From positions 124,001 through 188,000 of the forward strand of contig CAVSBG010000005.1 of NCBI GenBank assembly GCA_963726125.1: 64,000 nt of DNA, given 5' to 3'. The translations under genes and the position numbers were made by a program. Position 1 is the first letter of the stretch; every line of letters begins with the position of its first letter. The stretch is from JAMXLO01 sp963726125 (GTDB lineage Bacteria; Pseudomonadota; Alphaproteobacteria; Acetobacterales; Acetobacteraceae). The notes beneath the pieces were generated by a model, which saw only the letters and a program-made list of their open reading frames with translations, was not told the DNA's origin and ran no database searches. This document shows, piece by piece, positions 8,153-17,424 of this stretch.

Positions 8153-9217
8153 ATGAAATTCGGCTTCACCATGATGGCCGACATCGACGAGATCGGCTTC
8201 TTCAGTCACGCCGAGGCGCTCGGTTACAACTCCGTCTGGGTCACCGACAGCCAGATGCTGTACTCCGACTGCTATGCGGTGCTCGCCCTCGCCGCACGAC
8301 AGACGACGCGGCTGCGCATCGGACCCGGTACCGCGATCTGCGGCACGCGCATCCCGCCGGTCCAGGTCGCGGCGATGGCGACCCTGAACCGCCTGGCACC
8401 CGGCCGTGTGTTCCTCGGTATCGGCACCGGCAACACCGCGATGCGCAGCATGGGCCAGCGCCCCATGAAGATCACCGACTTCGCCGAGTACTTGCGCGTC
8501 CTGTCTGCATTGCTGCGTGGAGAGATCGTCGATTACGCCTTCAACGGCATCACCCGGCCGATCAGCATGCTGATGCATGACTGGAAGTACATGAACCTCG
8601 AGCCGAAGATTCCGCTCTACGTCTCAGGCTTTGGCCCACGCGCCATGGGACTGGCGGGCGAATACGGTGACGGCCTGATATTCGCGATCCCACCGCGCGG
8701 CGTTCCGGTGGCCGACGCATTGGGGCACGTGCGCCAGGGCGCCAGCCGCGCCAATCGCGACCTCTCCGGCTTCAGGAACGCCGCCCTGACCAACGTCGCG
8801 ATCCTGCAACCAGGCGAACCCATCGACTCTGATCGTATCAAGGCGGCCATCGGTCCCAACGTGATGGCAAGCGTGTATTACTTCTACGACGAGGTGCACG
8901 AACGCCGCATCGACCCGCCGCCATTCCTGGAGCGGATCTGGAAACACTACTGCGCCCTGGTCGAAGCAACCTCGCCCGAGCATCGGCACTTCCGCACCCA
9001 CGAGTTCCACTACACGAAGCTGCATCCCGGCGAGGCGCAATTGATCGACGCCCAGCTCATCCGTGACACCTGCCTGGTTGGCACGCCGGACGAACTGATC
9101 GAGCGCATTCGCGAACTGGAGCGCGACGGCCTTCAGGAACTGACCTTCGCCACCGGCAACGATGCCAAATGGCGCTTCGCCGAGGATTTCGCGCGGCAAG
9201 TGATGGCCAAACTCTGA
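8153..9217 (+). CDS. LLM-class flavin-dependent oxidoreductase
   Basis: 354-residue member of the luciferase-like monooxygenase/F420-reductase superfamily (TIM barrel). Recognisable are MKFGFTMMADIDEIGFFSHA with EALGYNSVWVTDSQ, the strand-loop RLRIGPGTAICGTRIPPVQV, LAPGRVFLGIGTGN, and PLYVSGFGPRAMGLAGEYGDG. The start at 8153 has GGAG just upstream. It lies convergent with the MFS carrier gene, possibly an uptake-and-oxidation pair, but substrate and flavin/F420 preference are not evident. Confidence 0.88.
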   Translation: MKFGFTMMADIDEIGFFSHAEALGYNSVWVTDSQMLYSDCYAVLALAARQTTRLRIGPGTAICGTRIPPVQVAAMATLNRLAPGRVFLGIGTGNTAMRSMGQRPMKITDFAEYLRVLSALLRGEIVDYAFNGITRPISMLMHDWKYMNLEPKIPLYVSGFGPRAMGLAGEYGDGLIFAIPPRGVPVADALGHVRQGASRANRDLSGFRNAALTNVAILQPGEPIDSDRIKAAIGPNVMASVYYFYDEVHERRIDPPPFLERIWKHYCALVEATSPEHRHFRTHEFHYTKLHPGEAQLIDAQLIRDTCLVGTPDELIERIRELERDGLQELTFATGNDAKWRFAEDFARQVMAKL

Positions 9218-9284
9218 CGATGGCACCACTGGTTCTGGCAGCGGCGCTTCCTGGCAACAGCCGAACCGACAGGCGAACCTGCGG

Positions 9285-10685
9285 TCAGGCGTTGGAAATA
9301 GCCTCTAGCGCCAACCCTCGTGTGCGTGGGCCAAACCCGCCGATGGAGATCACCACGATCAGCATCGAGAAGGCGATGAACGTAAATACTGCGCTCACCC
9401 CGCCCCACCCCAGCAGGTAAGCGACCACCAGCCCCGACAGCGCCGCCGACAACCGGCTCCACGAATACACGAAGCCGATGGCCCGTGAGCGGATGCGCGT
9501 CGGGAACAGCTCCGACTGGTAGTTGTGGAAGCTGAACGACATCCAGTTGTTGCATAGCGTCACCAGCACGCCGAGCACTATCAACAGCGTTGCGTCGGTG
9601 GCGTTGGCGAACAACATGCCGAACACGCCGATGCCGATGGCGCCGCCGCACACCTGCCACTTCCGCTCCATCTTGTCGGCGATCAGCGTGCCGATCAGCG
9701 GCCCCACCGGATTGGCGATCGCAATGATGAAGGCGTACAGCAGGCTGGTGGTGATCGTGATGCCCTTGTGGATCAGCAGCGTCGGCACCCAGGCGGCAAA
9801 CCCGTAGTAGCCGAACGTTTGGAAGAAGTTGAACACCGACAGGATGATCGCACGCTTATCGTAGGGCGGTTGCCAGATCTCGCTAAAGCTGCCCTCGCCC
9901 TCTTCCATCGCCAGCGGCACACCAGGCGCAGGCAATGCGCCGCCGATGTCCGCAGCGACGGCGGCTTCGATCGACGCAGTTATCTGCTCGGCCTCGGCCA
10001 TCCGCCCATGACGCGCCAGCCAGCGCGGCAACTCCGGCAGCCCGAGCCGGATGAACCAGATCACGATGGCGCCGACCGACCCGATCAGCACCACCCAGCG
10101 CCAGCCATCGAAGCCGAACGGCGCCCTCGGCACCAGCAGGTAAGCGATGAACGCCATGATCGGCACGGCGATAAACTGGAAGAACTGGTTGTATGCGAAA
10201 GCCCGGCCGCGATGGGTCAGCGGCACCAACTCGGCCACGTAGGTATCGATGGTGACCAGCTCGATACCGATGCCAATGCCCGCGATGAACCGCCATAGGT
10301 TGACGCCGAAACCCGTGCCCTGAAATGCCATGATCGCTGTGGTGATCGAGTACCAGATCAGCGAGAACGTGAAGACGGTGCGCCGGCCATACTGGTCGGC
10401 CACGTGGCCAAGGAAGATCGCTCCCACGAACAGGCCCGCGAACAGCGAGAACACGAACGTGCCGATGCCCGCGACGCCGATCGGCCCCAGCACGTTGAAC
10501 ACGCCCAGCAATTCCGGCGTGAAGTAGCCCGCCTTGTTCAGCCCGGGAGCGATATACGCGGTGAGGAACAGGTCATAAATCTCGAAGCAGCCGCCGAGCG
10601 AGATCAGTGTGACCAGGTACCAGAGGTGCCTGGTCATCGGCAGCCGATCGAGCCGTGCCGCAAGTTCTGCCGCTGGTGTCGCCAT
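9285..10685 (-). CDS. Major facilitator superfamily transporter (sugar/metabolite porter type)
   Basis: 466 residues with about twelve hydrophobic helices and a long central cytoplasmic loop (near residues 210-260). The motif between helices 2 and 3, GHVADQYGRRTVF, is the MFS signature; RGRAFAYNQ and the C-terminal half SELFPTRIRSRAIGF fit the sugar-porter/metabolite:proton symporter group. I choose the ATG at 10685 (MATPAAELAARLDRL), preceded by AGAGGA; the frame extends to 10766. Substrate unknown. Confidence 0.88.
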   Translation of the reverse strand: MATPAAELAARLDRLPMTRHLWYLVTLISLGGCFEIYDLFLTAYIAPGLNKAGYFTPELLGVFNVLGPIGVAGIGTFVFSLFAGLFVGAIFLGHVADQYGRRTVFTFSLIWYSITTAIMAFQGTGFGVNLWRFIAGIGIGIELVTIDTYVAELVPLTHRGRAFAYNQFFQFIAVPIMAFIAYLLVPRAPFGFDGWRWVVLIGSVGAIVIWFIRLGLPELPRWLARHGRMAEAEQITASIEAAVAADIGGALPAPGVPLAMEEGEGSFSEIWQPPYDKRAIILSVFNFFQTFGYYGFAAWVPTLLIHKGITITTSLLYAFIIAIANPVGPLIGTLIADKMERKWQVCGGAIGIGVFGMLFANATDATLLIVLGVLVTLCNNWMSFSFHNYQSELFPTRIRSRAIGFVYSWSRLSAALSGLVVAYLLGWGGVSAVFTFIAFSMLIVVISIGGFGPRTRGLALEAISNA

Positions 10686-10897
10686 CAGGTTATCCTCTTT
10701 CCCCGTCATCAGGCTCTGGCCGAATCGGTCAGCACGTAAACCCATCGAGTTCCGCGTGTCAGCCATGCGTCAAGTCCTGCGCGGCCTTGTGAAGCCGGCC
10801 AGGCTATCGACGGGCGCCTCGCCAGAGCGGCATTATCCAGACCTGTCGCCGTCGGCCATCAACCCCCGCGGCCGAAGCGACCAATGAGGACCATGCC

Positions 10898-11462
10898 ATG
10901 GCAAAGGCGCAGATCGTCGAACCGGTCCAGAGCATGACGCGCGCGGAAGACCAGGCCTGGTCGCAGCGGCAGCCCGTCGGGCGCTTCGAGCGCATCGACG
11001 GCGTCGTTGTGGCAATGGCTCCCGAGCGGGTGGAGCACAATGATCGGAAGATGCAGGCGTGGCTCGGGCTGCGGCGTGCGGTCCGGGGACGCCAACGCGC
11101 CATACCACGTCAACGGTGATGGCATGACGGTTGAAATCGGCGACAGCGATTACGAGCCTGATGCCATCCTGTATTGCGGCGAGAAATTGCCTCCCGGGAG
11201 CACGACGGTTCCCAATCCGTTGATCATCGTGGAAGTGCTCTCTCCGAGCACCAGCACCACGGACCGGGCGTGGAAGCTGCGCGAGTACTTCCGACTCCCG
11301 TCCGTCAGCCACTACCTGATCATCTGGGCCGATAGGGAACAGGTCGTCCATCATCGCCGCAATGACGCGGGAGCAATCGAGACGACGATGCTGACGAGCG
11401 GAGAGACCGCGCTCCAGCCGCCGGGTATCGCCGTCACCGTCGAGGAACTCTACGCTGACTAG
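10898..11462 (+). pseudogene. Uma2-family (DUF820) restriction-like nuclease, one frameshift
   Basis: The first half (from ATG 10898: RFERIDGVVVAMAPERVEHN) and the second half (YEPDAILYCGEKLPPG, LIIVEVLSPSTSTTDRAWKL, REYFRLPSVSHYLII) together make a full ~187-residue Uma2 protein. They are in different frames. Deleting one G from the GGGG run at 11085-11088 restores a continuous reading (VRDANAPYHV). Uma2 proteins carry a PD-(D/E)XK endonuclease fold; biological role is unclear. A homopolymer-length sequencing error is as likely as a real mutation. Confidence 0.85.
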
Positions 11463-11578
11463 CGGGCCAGCACCCGCAAGGGCGTGATCGTTCCTGAGCT
11501 GCGCATGGCAGACACGACAACCCGGTCCTTCCCTGCCCACCTTGCCCTTGCCTTTCCGGCGGCCCATCTAGGCGCGTC

Positions 11579-12145
11579 ATGCAGAACATAATGAACGCCG
11601 CAGCCGACCCGACCGGGTGGCACGGCACAACCATCCTGTGCGTCAGGCGGGATGGACACGTGACCATGGCCGGCGACGGCCAGGTCTCCATGGGTCAGAC
11701 CATCGTCAAGGGCAACGCCCGCAAGGTGCGCCGTATCGGCGCCGGAGGCACGGTGCTGGCAGGTTTCGCCGGCGCCACCGCCGATGCGTTCACCCTTCTT
11801 GAACGCCTGGAGAGCAAGCTGGAACGCTTCCCGGGCCAGCTCGAACGCGCCTGCGTCGAGCTGGCGAAGGACTGGCGAACCGACCGCTACCTGCGCCGGC
11901 TCGAGGCGATGATGGCGGTCGCCGACAAGGACCGCAGCTTCACCCTCACCGGCACCGGCGACGTGCTGGAGCCGGAGGACGGCGTCATCGCCATCGGCTC
12001 CGGCGGCAACTACGCGCTTTCCGCGGCCCGCGCGCTGATGTCCGTCCCCGATCTGTCCGCCGAGGAGGTCGCCCGCCGCGCCATGAAGATCGCCGCCGAA
12101 ATCTGCGTCTACACCAACACCAACGTCATCCTTGAGACTCTGTAA
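11579..12145 (+). CDS. hslV: ATP-dependent protease subunit HslV (ClpQ)
   Basis: 188 residues. Peptidase of the HslUV two-component protease. The N-terminal catalytic threonine is exposed after processing at GWHG|TTILCV; GDGQVSMGQ and AIGSGGNYALSAARAL are family hallmarks. An alternative start is the ATG at 11591. The stop codon is followed at once by the hslU start (one base between), so the two are co-transcribed and co-translated. Confidence 0.97.
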   Translation: MQNIMNAAADPTGWHGTTILCVRRDGHVTMAGDGQVSMGQTIVKGNARKVRRIGAGGTVLAGFAGATADAFTLLERLESKLERFPGQLERACVELAKDWRTDRYLRRLEAMMAVADKDRSFTLTGTGDVLEPEDGVIAIGSGGNYALSAARALMSVPDLSAEEVARRAMKIAAEICVYTNTNVILETL

Positions 12146-12146
12146 A

Positions 12147-13469
12147 ATGGAAGTCCCCACCTATTCCCCGCGCGAGATCGTCTCTGAGCTGGACCGCTTC
12201 ATCGTCGGCCAGAACGATGCCAAGCGCGCGGTCGCCATCGCGTTGCGAAACCGCTGGCGCCGCCAGCAGCTCCCCGAGGCCATGCGCGAGGAAGTCGTCC
12301 CCAAGAACATCCTGATGATCGGCCCCACCGGCTGCGGCAAGACCGAGATCGCCCGCCGCCTGGCAAAGCTCGCCCAGGCGCCGTTCCTCAAGGTCGAGGC
12401 CACCAAGTTCACCGAAGTCGGCTATGTCGGCCGCGACGTCGAAAGCATCGCGCGCGACCTGGTCGAGGCCAGCATCAACATGCTGCGCGAAAGCTCGCGC
12501 AAGGAAGTCCAGGCGCAGGCCGAACTCGCCGCCGAGGAACGCCTGATCACCGCCCTGGTCGGCGACGGTGCCGCCGCCGACACGCGTTCGAAGTTCCGCC
12601 GCATGCTGCGCAACGGCGAATTCGAACAGAAGGAAATCGAGGTCGAGGTCACCCAATCCGGCGGCAGCCCGATTGGCCAGTTCGACATCCCAGGCATGCC
12701 GCCCGGCCAGGTGATCAATATCGGCGAGATGATGAAAGGCATGTTCGGCAATCGCCCAACCCAGAAGCGCAAGCTGACCGTCGAGGCCGCACGCCGCATC
12801 CTGGAGCAGGAAGAAGCCGATCAGTTGCTCGACAACGATCGGCTGACCAAGGAAGCGGTATCGCACGCCGAGAACAACGGCATCGTGTTCATCGACGAGA
12901 TCGACAAGGTGGCGGCACGCACCGTCGAAGGCGGCTTCCGCGGCGGCGACGTTTCGCGTGAGGGCGTGCAGCGCGACCTGCTGCCGTTGATCGAAGGCAC
13001 CACCGTCAGCACCAAGTACGGGCCGATCAAGACCGACCACGTGCTGTTCATCGCCTCCGGCGCGTTCCACTTGGCGAAGCCGTCGGACCTGCTGCCCGAA
13101 TTGCAGGGACGTTTGCCGATACGCGTGGAGCTGGCACCGCTGTCGCGCGACGACCTGCGCCGGATCCTGACCGAGCCGGAGCATTCTCTGGTGAAGCAGT
13201 ACGCCGCGTTGATGGCGACCGAGAAGGTGACGCTGAGCTTCACCGACGATGCGGTAGACGCGCTGGCCGAGCTGGCGTCCGACATTAACGATCGCGTGGA
13301 GAACATCGGTGCGCGTCGGCTGCACACGGTGCTGGAACGGCTGCTGGAGGAGATCAGCTTCACCGCTACCGACAAGGCAGGCACGACGATCGTGGTGGAC
13401 GCCGCCTATGTGAACGAGCGCGTCGCGCCCTTGGCACAGAAAGGCGACCTGAGCCGGTTCATCCTATAA
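12147..13469 (+). CDS. hslU: ATP-dependent protease ATPase subunit HslU (ClpY)
   Basis: 440 residues, normal length. AAA+ unfoldase that feeds substrates to HslV. N-terminal YSPREIVSELDRFIVGQ, Walker A GPTGCGKTEIARRLA, pore loop region TEVGYVGRDVESIARDLVE, Walker B IVFIDEIDKVAA, sensor region ELQGRLPIRVEL, and the conserved C-terminal tail ending LSRFIL that activates HslV. The start is the ATG one base after the hslV stop. A GC-rich hairpin repeat follows within 10 bp and may end the transcript. Confidence 0.97.
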   Translation: MEVPTYSPREIVSELDRFIVGQNDAKRAVAIALRNRWRRQQLPEAMREEVVPKNILMIGPTGCGKTEIARRLAKLAQAPFLKVEATKFTEVGYVGRDVESIARDLVEASINMLRESSRKEVQAQAELAAEERLITALVGDGAAADTRSKFRRMLRNGEFEQKEIEVEVTQSGGSPIGQFDIPGMPPGQVINIGEMMKGMFGNRPTQKRKLTVEAARRILEQEEADQLLDNDRLTKEAVSHAENNGIVFIDEIDKVAARTVEGGFRGGDVSREGVQRDLLPLIEGTTVSTKYGPIKTDHVLFIASGAFHLAKPSDLLPELQGRLPIRVELAPLSRDDLRRILTEPEHSLVKQYAALMATEKVTLSFTDDAVDALAELASDINDRVENIGARRLHTVLERLLEEISFTATDKAGTTIVVDAAYVNERVAPLAQKGDLSRFIL

Positions 13470-13476
13470 TCCGCCA

Positions 13477-13518
13477 CTCCCCCTCTCCCGCAAAGCGGGG
13501 GAGGGCGGGGAGGGGGTA
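13477..13518. repeat. GC-rich palindromic repeat (family 1), downstream of hslU
   Basis: CTCTCCCGCAAAGCGGGGGAGG followed by a G-rich tail forms a hairpin with a short loop eight bases after the hslU stop. Same family as the repeats near 3949, 52525 and 58634. It could serve as an hslU transcript end, though there is no T-run. Confidence 0.8.
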
Positions 13519-13578
13519 TCGCGAGCATCAGCAAGACCCTCAAACCCGCCCCGCATTGCTGGAAGAGGAGTTTGAGGC

Positions 13579-14204
13579 TCAACCGCCGCGCGCCAGCTTC
13601 CGATCGACGAAATCAAGCCGATCCTGGCCCCAGAAGATCTCTTCGCCGATGACGTAGCTGGGCGCACCGAACACGCCGCGATCCAGCGCCGCCTTGCGTG
13701 TCGGTCGTGCGCCGCTCGCTCCAGCGCGGTTCGGCGCCGAGCTTCATCACCACATCGGCGTCGACACCGGTTTCAGCGATAAGTCTGGCGAGAGTGGCGG
13801 GATCAGCCGGGATTGAATTCGTCCTGCCACACCGCCTTCAGCACGCGATGCGCCAGCTTGATGGCCGGTGCATCGCCCTGGGTTTCACGCAGCGCGATGA
13901 CGCAGGATGACGTCAGCGCCTCGCTGGACGGAAAGAACTTCGGCTCGGTGTTGATCGGCACGCCGAGGAAGTCGCGCCATCGGCGTAGCTCCATCATGCG
14001 ATAGGCCTGGCGTTGCGGCGCGCGCTTCGGCAACGGCAAGCCGCCGGACGCAGGGAAGATGGTGCCGAAATCCACCGGGTAGATCCGCATCGAGGCGCCG
14101 TACTTCGCCGCCAGCGCCTCGATGCGCGCGGCGCCGAGATGGGTCCAGGGCGAGTTCAATGAGGCGTAGTAGTCGATGTGTTGGGCCACGGCGGTTGCTC
14201 CCAT
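13579..14204 (-). pseudogene. 2-hydroxychromene-2-carboxylate isomerase / DsbA-family protein, two frameshifts
   Basis: Read from 14204, the frame gives IDYYASLNSPWTHLGAAR, the start of HCCA isomerases (thioredoxin-fold, glutathione-dependent), up to VWQDEFNPG where it stops. The rest continues in two other frames as DPATLARLIAETGVDADVVM and RGVFGAPSYVIGEEIFWGQD, ending at 13579. The breaks are near 13807 and 13697; each is repaired by removing one base. In aromatic degradation these enzymes isomerise naphthalene-derived intermediates; related kappa-GSTs have other roles. Likely one intact ~205-residue gene in the living cell if the shifts are sequencing errors. Confidence 0.8.
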
Positions 14205-14257
14205 GTTCGAGCCAATCGTGATACTCGGGGTGGTCCGGCACAAGACGGGAGGATGCG

Positions 14258-15111
14258 GTGCAGTGGCGTATCGGCGACGTGACGGTGACCAAGATCGTCG
14301 AACTCGAAGTGACCGGCGGCAGCCGCTTCATCCTGCCGCAGGCGACGCGCGAGGCGATCCAGCCAATCGCCTGGCTGCGCCCGCATTTCGCCGACGAGGA
14401 CGGTCGCCTGCGCATGAGCATCCACAGCTTCGTGGTGCAGACGCCGACGCGGCGGATCGTTGTGGATACCTGTCTGGGCAACGACAAGCAGGGGCGTCGC
14501 ATTCCCAACTGGAACAATCTGCAGGGACCGTTTCTGGCCGACCTGGCAGCGGCTGGGTTTCCGCGCGAGTCGATCGATACGGTGCTTTGCACGCATCTCC
14601 ACGTCGATCACGTCGGCTGGAACACCATGCTGGTGGACGGCAAATGGGTCCCGACGTTTCCTCGGGCACGCTACCTGATGGGGCGCGTCGAATACCAGCA
14701 TTGGTCGAAGCCACAGGGGCGCGAGGACATGGTCGCAGTGTTCGGCGATTCAGTGCGGCCGGTGTGTCGATGCAGGCCTGGTCGATCTGGTCGAGATGGA
14801 TGCGCGGCTGTGCGAGGAGATCGACCTTGTGCCTACAACTGGCCATACGCCCGGCCATGTCAGCGTGCGCATCCGTTCGCGCGGCGAGGAGGGGCTGATC
14901 ACCGGCGACTTCCTGCATCATCCGTGTCAGATCGCGCATCCCGAGTGGGCATCGACGGCCGATACCGATCCGGAGATGGGGGTGACGGACGCGGGAGCGG
15001 ATGTTCGCGGAATTGGCGGGGACGCCGGTGCTGGTGATCGGCACACATTTCGCCGGCGCGACGGCGGGGCGGATCGTGCGGGATGGGGCGGCTTATCGGT
15101 TGGATGTTTGA
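14258..15111 (+). pseudogene. MBL-fold metallo-hydrolase, two frameshifts
   Basis: GTG start at 14258 behind GGGAGG. Residues TVLCTHLHVDHVGWNTM carry the zinc-binding HxHxDH, and after a frame change near 14762 the frame LVPTTGHTPGHVSVRI and ITGDFLHHPCQIAHPEW supplies the further ligand histidine and aspartate. A second change near 14990 restores FAELAGTPVLVIGTHFAGAT to a stop at 15111. Each junction is mended by removal of a single base. The reconstructed ~283-residue protein resembles quorum-lactonase-like/MBL hydrolases of unknown substrate. Divergent from the HCCA isomerase gene, 53 bp apart. Confidence 0.8.
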
Positions 15112-15119
15112 AAAGTAGG

Positions 15120-15280
15120 CAAGTAAGTCAAGGTTTCACACAGAGCGCACAGAGAAAGATAAAGCCACAGAGAAGGAGCCAAATGTGCTTCGCGCGAAGC
15201 GCCATATTGCTTTTCTCTGTGGCACTCCGTGGCTTTATCTTCCTCCGTGCGCTCCGTGTGAAACCTGCTTCTCTTACTTG
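15120..15280. repeat. Long imperfect inverted repeat (hairpin element, family 2)
   Basis: Two arms of roughly 70-75 bases read towards each other: the left begins CAAGTAAG and continues through GGTTTCACACAGAGCGCACA, the right is its near-complement (AGGTTTCACACGGAGCGCAC on the other strand). Both arms also share GATAAAGCCAC and a centre around CTTCGCG. The arms differ by scattered transitions and a small insertion. It looks like a MITE-like or large REP-type element. It overlaps the 3' end of the SDR gene and supplies that gene's last codons and stop. Confidence 0.85.
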
Positions 15281-16186
15281 AATCTTCCCCATCTTCCGCA
15301 GGCTCGCCTCCACCGTCCCCATCAACCCGGTATATGGCTTCGCCTTCGACAGATCGCGGATCGTGCCGATCTTCTCCGCCAGCATCTCGATCGTCACCGG
15401 CTGGTCGGGATCGAACTGCACGCCCTCCGACGAGAAATACTGCACCCGCGCATAGTTTCCCGCCGTCGCCGCGATGATCTCGCCGTTGGCATCGCATTCC
15501 TCGCTGCACAGCCACGCCACCGCCGGGGACACAAACTCCGGCCGCATGAACTTCACCATATCCGGCGGCAACAGCCCCTCCGTCATCCGCGTGTGCGCCG
15601 AAGGCGAGATCGCGTTACACAGGATGTTATACTTCGCCCCCTCCAGCCGCAGCACGTTGATCAGCCCATTCACCGCCATCTTCGCCGCGCCGTAGTTGCT
15701 CTGGCCGAAATTGCCGACCGTGCCGGACCCCGAAGTGGTAACGACAATCCGCCCATACTGCTGCTTGCGCATCACAGGCCACGCCGCCTTGGTGCAGTAC
15801 ACCGTGCCATAGAAATGCACCTGTACGGCGAACTCGAAATCCTCCAGCGTCATGTTGTTGAACGCCTTGTCGCGCAGCACGCCGGCGTTGTTCACCAGGA
15901 TGTCCAGCCGCCCCCACGTATTGACGGCCGTATCCACGATATTCTGCGCGCTCTTGGCATCGGCAACGGAGTCATAGTTCGCCACCGCCTGGCCGCCGGC
16001 CGCCTTGATCTCTGCCACCACCGTGTCGGCCACGGCATGCTGACCGCCACGCCCGTCCACCGCGCCGCCGGGATCGTTCACCACCACCTTCGCCCCTCGG
16101 CTCGCCAGCAGCATGGCGTGGGAGCGGCCAAGCCCGGCCCCCGCTCCGGTCACGATGGCAACGCGGTCGTCGAAACGGATAGCCAT
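15128..16186 (-). CDS. Short-chain dehydrogenase (beta-oxidation/HSD17B4-type), C-terminus altered by a repeat
   Basis: 352 residues. Cofactor motif TGAGAGLGRS, NNAG (LVNNAGVLRD), and the catalytic S...YxxxK (GTVGNFGQSNYGAAKMA) are all in place. The sequence is of the type seen in the dehydrogenase part of peroxisomal multifunctional enzyme, so a 3-hydroxyacyl-CoA or related substrate is likely. The start at 16186 follows AGGAGG. From about residue 303 (base 15280) the reading frame enters the hairpin element; the last ~50 residues (VREAGFTRSARRKIKP and onward) and the stop come from it. The native end was probably near MGKI. Divergent from the LLM gene at 16262. Confidence 0.9.
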   Translation of the reverse strand: MAIRFDDRVAIVTGAGAGLGRSHAMLLASRGAKVVVNDPGGAVDGRGGQHAVADTVVAEIKAAGGQAVANYDSVADAKSAQNIVDTAVNTWGRLDILVNNAGVLRDKAFNNMTLEDFEFAVQVHFYGTVYCTKAAWPVMRKQQYGRIVVTTSGSGTVGNFGQSNYGAAKMAVNGLINVLRLEGAKYNILCNAISPSAHTRMTEGLLPPDMVKFMRPEFVSPAVAWLCSEECDANGEIIAATAGNYARVQYFSSEGVQFDPDQPVTIEMLAEKIGTIRDLSKAKPYTGLMGTVEASLRKMGKIQVREAGFTRSARRKIKPRSATEKSNMALRAKHIWLLLCGFIFLCALCVKP

Positions 16187-16261
16187 GGATGGTTCCTCCT
16201 GGGATGGTCGAATGATTGTTGCCGGCGTATCCTACTGCCCAGTAACCCCATGAGGCCACCC

Positions 16262-17417
16262 ATGAGCTACCTGCGCAGCGGCATCTTCCTCGCGCCGTTC
16301 CACAACCTGCCCGAGAACCCCACGCTCGCGATGGAGCGTGACATGGAGCTGCTGCAGCACATCGACAAACTGAACTACCACGAGGCGTGGATCGGCGAGC
16401 ATCACTCGGGTGGGTTCGAGATCATCGCGTCACCGGAGATGTTCATCGCCGCCGCCGCCGAACGCACGCGGCATATCAGGTTGGGCACCGGCGTGGCATC
16501 GCTGCCGTACCACAATCCGTTCATGCTGGCCGACCGCATGGTCCAGCTCGACCACATGACGCGCGGCCGCGCGATGTTCGGCGTCGGCCCCGGCGCGCTG
16601 GTGCACGACGCACTGAAGATCGGCATCAAGGCGGCCGATCAGCGACGCATGATGAACGAGTCGCTCGACGTGATCATGCGTCTGCTGCGCGGCGAGATCG
16701 TCAACGAGAAGACCGACTGGTACAACCTGGTCGACGCGCAACTGCAACTTCCCTGCTATACGCAGCCGATCATGGAGATGGCGGTTGCGGCGTCGCGCTC
16801 TCCGTCGGGCGCATTGGCATCGGGGCGTCACGGCATCGGCATGCTGTCGATCGGCGGCACCAGCCCCGAGGCGATGGCGAAGCACATACTGAACTGGAGC
16901 CTCTACGAAGAGCAGGCCCGTCTCAACGGACACGTGGCGGACCGTAACAAGTGGCGGCTGGTCACGCTGATCCATGTCGCCGAGACACGCGAGAAGGCAC
17001 GCGAGAATGTGCGGTTCGGGATCGACGCATTCCGCGACTACTTCTCCGACGTGGGGACCTTCCCGATCGTGCCGCCCGACATCAAGGATCCCTACGCGTT
17101 CTTCGTTGAAACCGGCGCCGGCTGCATCGGCACGCCCGGACGACGCGATCGCCTACATCGAGAACCTGTTGAATGGCGCAGGCGGATTCGGTGCGATCAT
17201 GGAACTGGCGCACAACTGGGCGGACTGGGAGGCGACAAAGCGGCACTATGAACTGATGGCTCGCTTCGTCCATCCGCATTTCCAGCGCTCACGCGAACTG
17301 CGACGCGACAGCTACGCCTATGCGCGCGATCACCACGAGGAATTCAGCGGCCAATCGGCGGCCGCGGTGCAGGTGGAGATCGATCGCCTCGCGCAGCGAA
17401 AGGCCGCGGCGGAGTAA
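16262..17417 (+). pseudogene. LLM-class flavin-dependent monooxygenase, one frameshift
   Basis: From ATG 16262 the protein begins MSYLRSGIFLAPFHNLPENP and carries WIGEHHSGGFEIIASPEMF, HIRLGTGVASLPYHNPFMLA and RAMFGVGPGALVHDA, as in bacterial luciferase-like monooxygenases of the alkanal/limonene monooxygenase branch. At about 17135 an apparent extra C (CGCCCGG) shifts the frame; the C-terminal ~95 residues continue as DDAIAYIENLLNGAGGFGAI to a stop at 17417. The repaired product is about 384 residues. Divergently transcribed from the SDR gene across 75 bp. Confidence 0.85.
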
Positions 17418-17424
17418 CCGGGCG

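Noticed and set aside
13477..13518. Strong hairpin after hslU as an intrinsic terminator
   Set aside because: No T-tract follows, and the same unit recurs within operons, so it is listed as a repeat.
15185..16261. Open frame upstream of and fused to the LLM oxidoreductase
   Set aside because: It is antisense to the SDR gene and rich in Arg/His as shadow frames are; the family start is at 16262.
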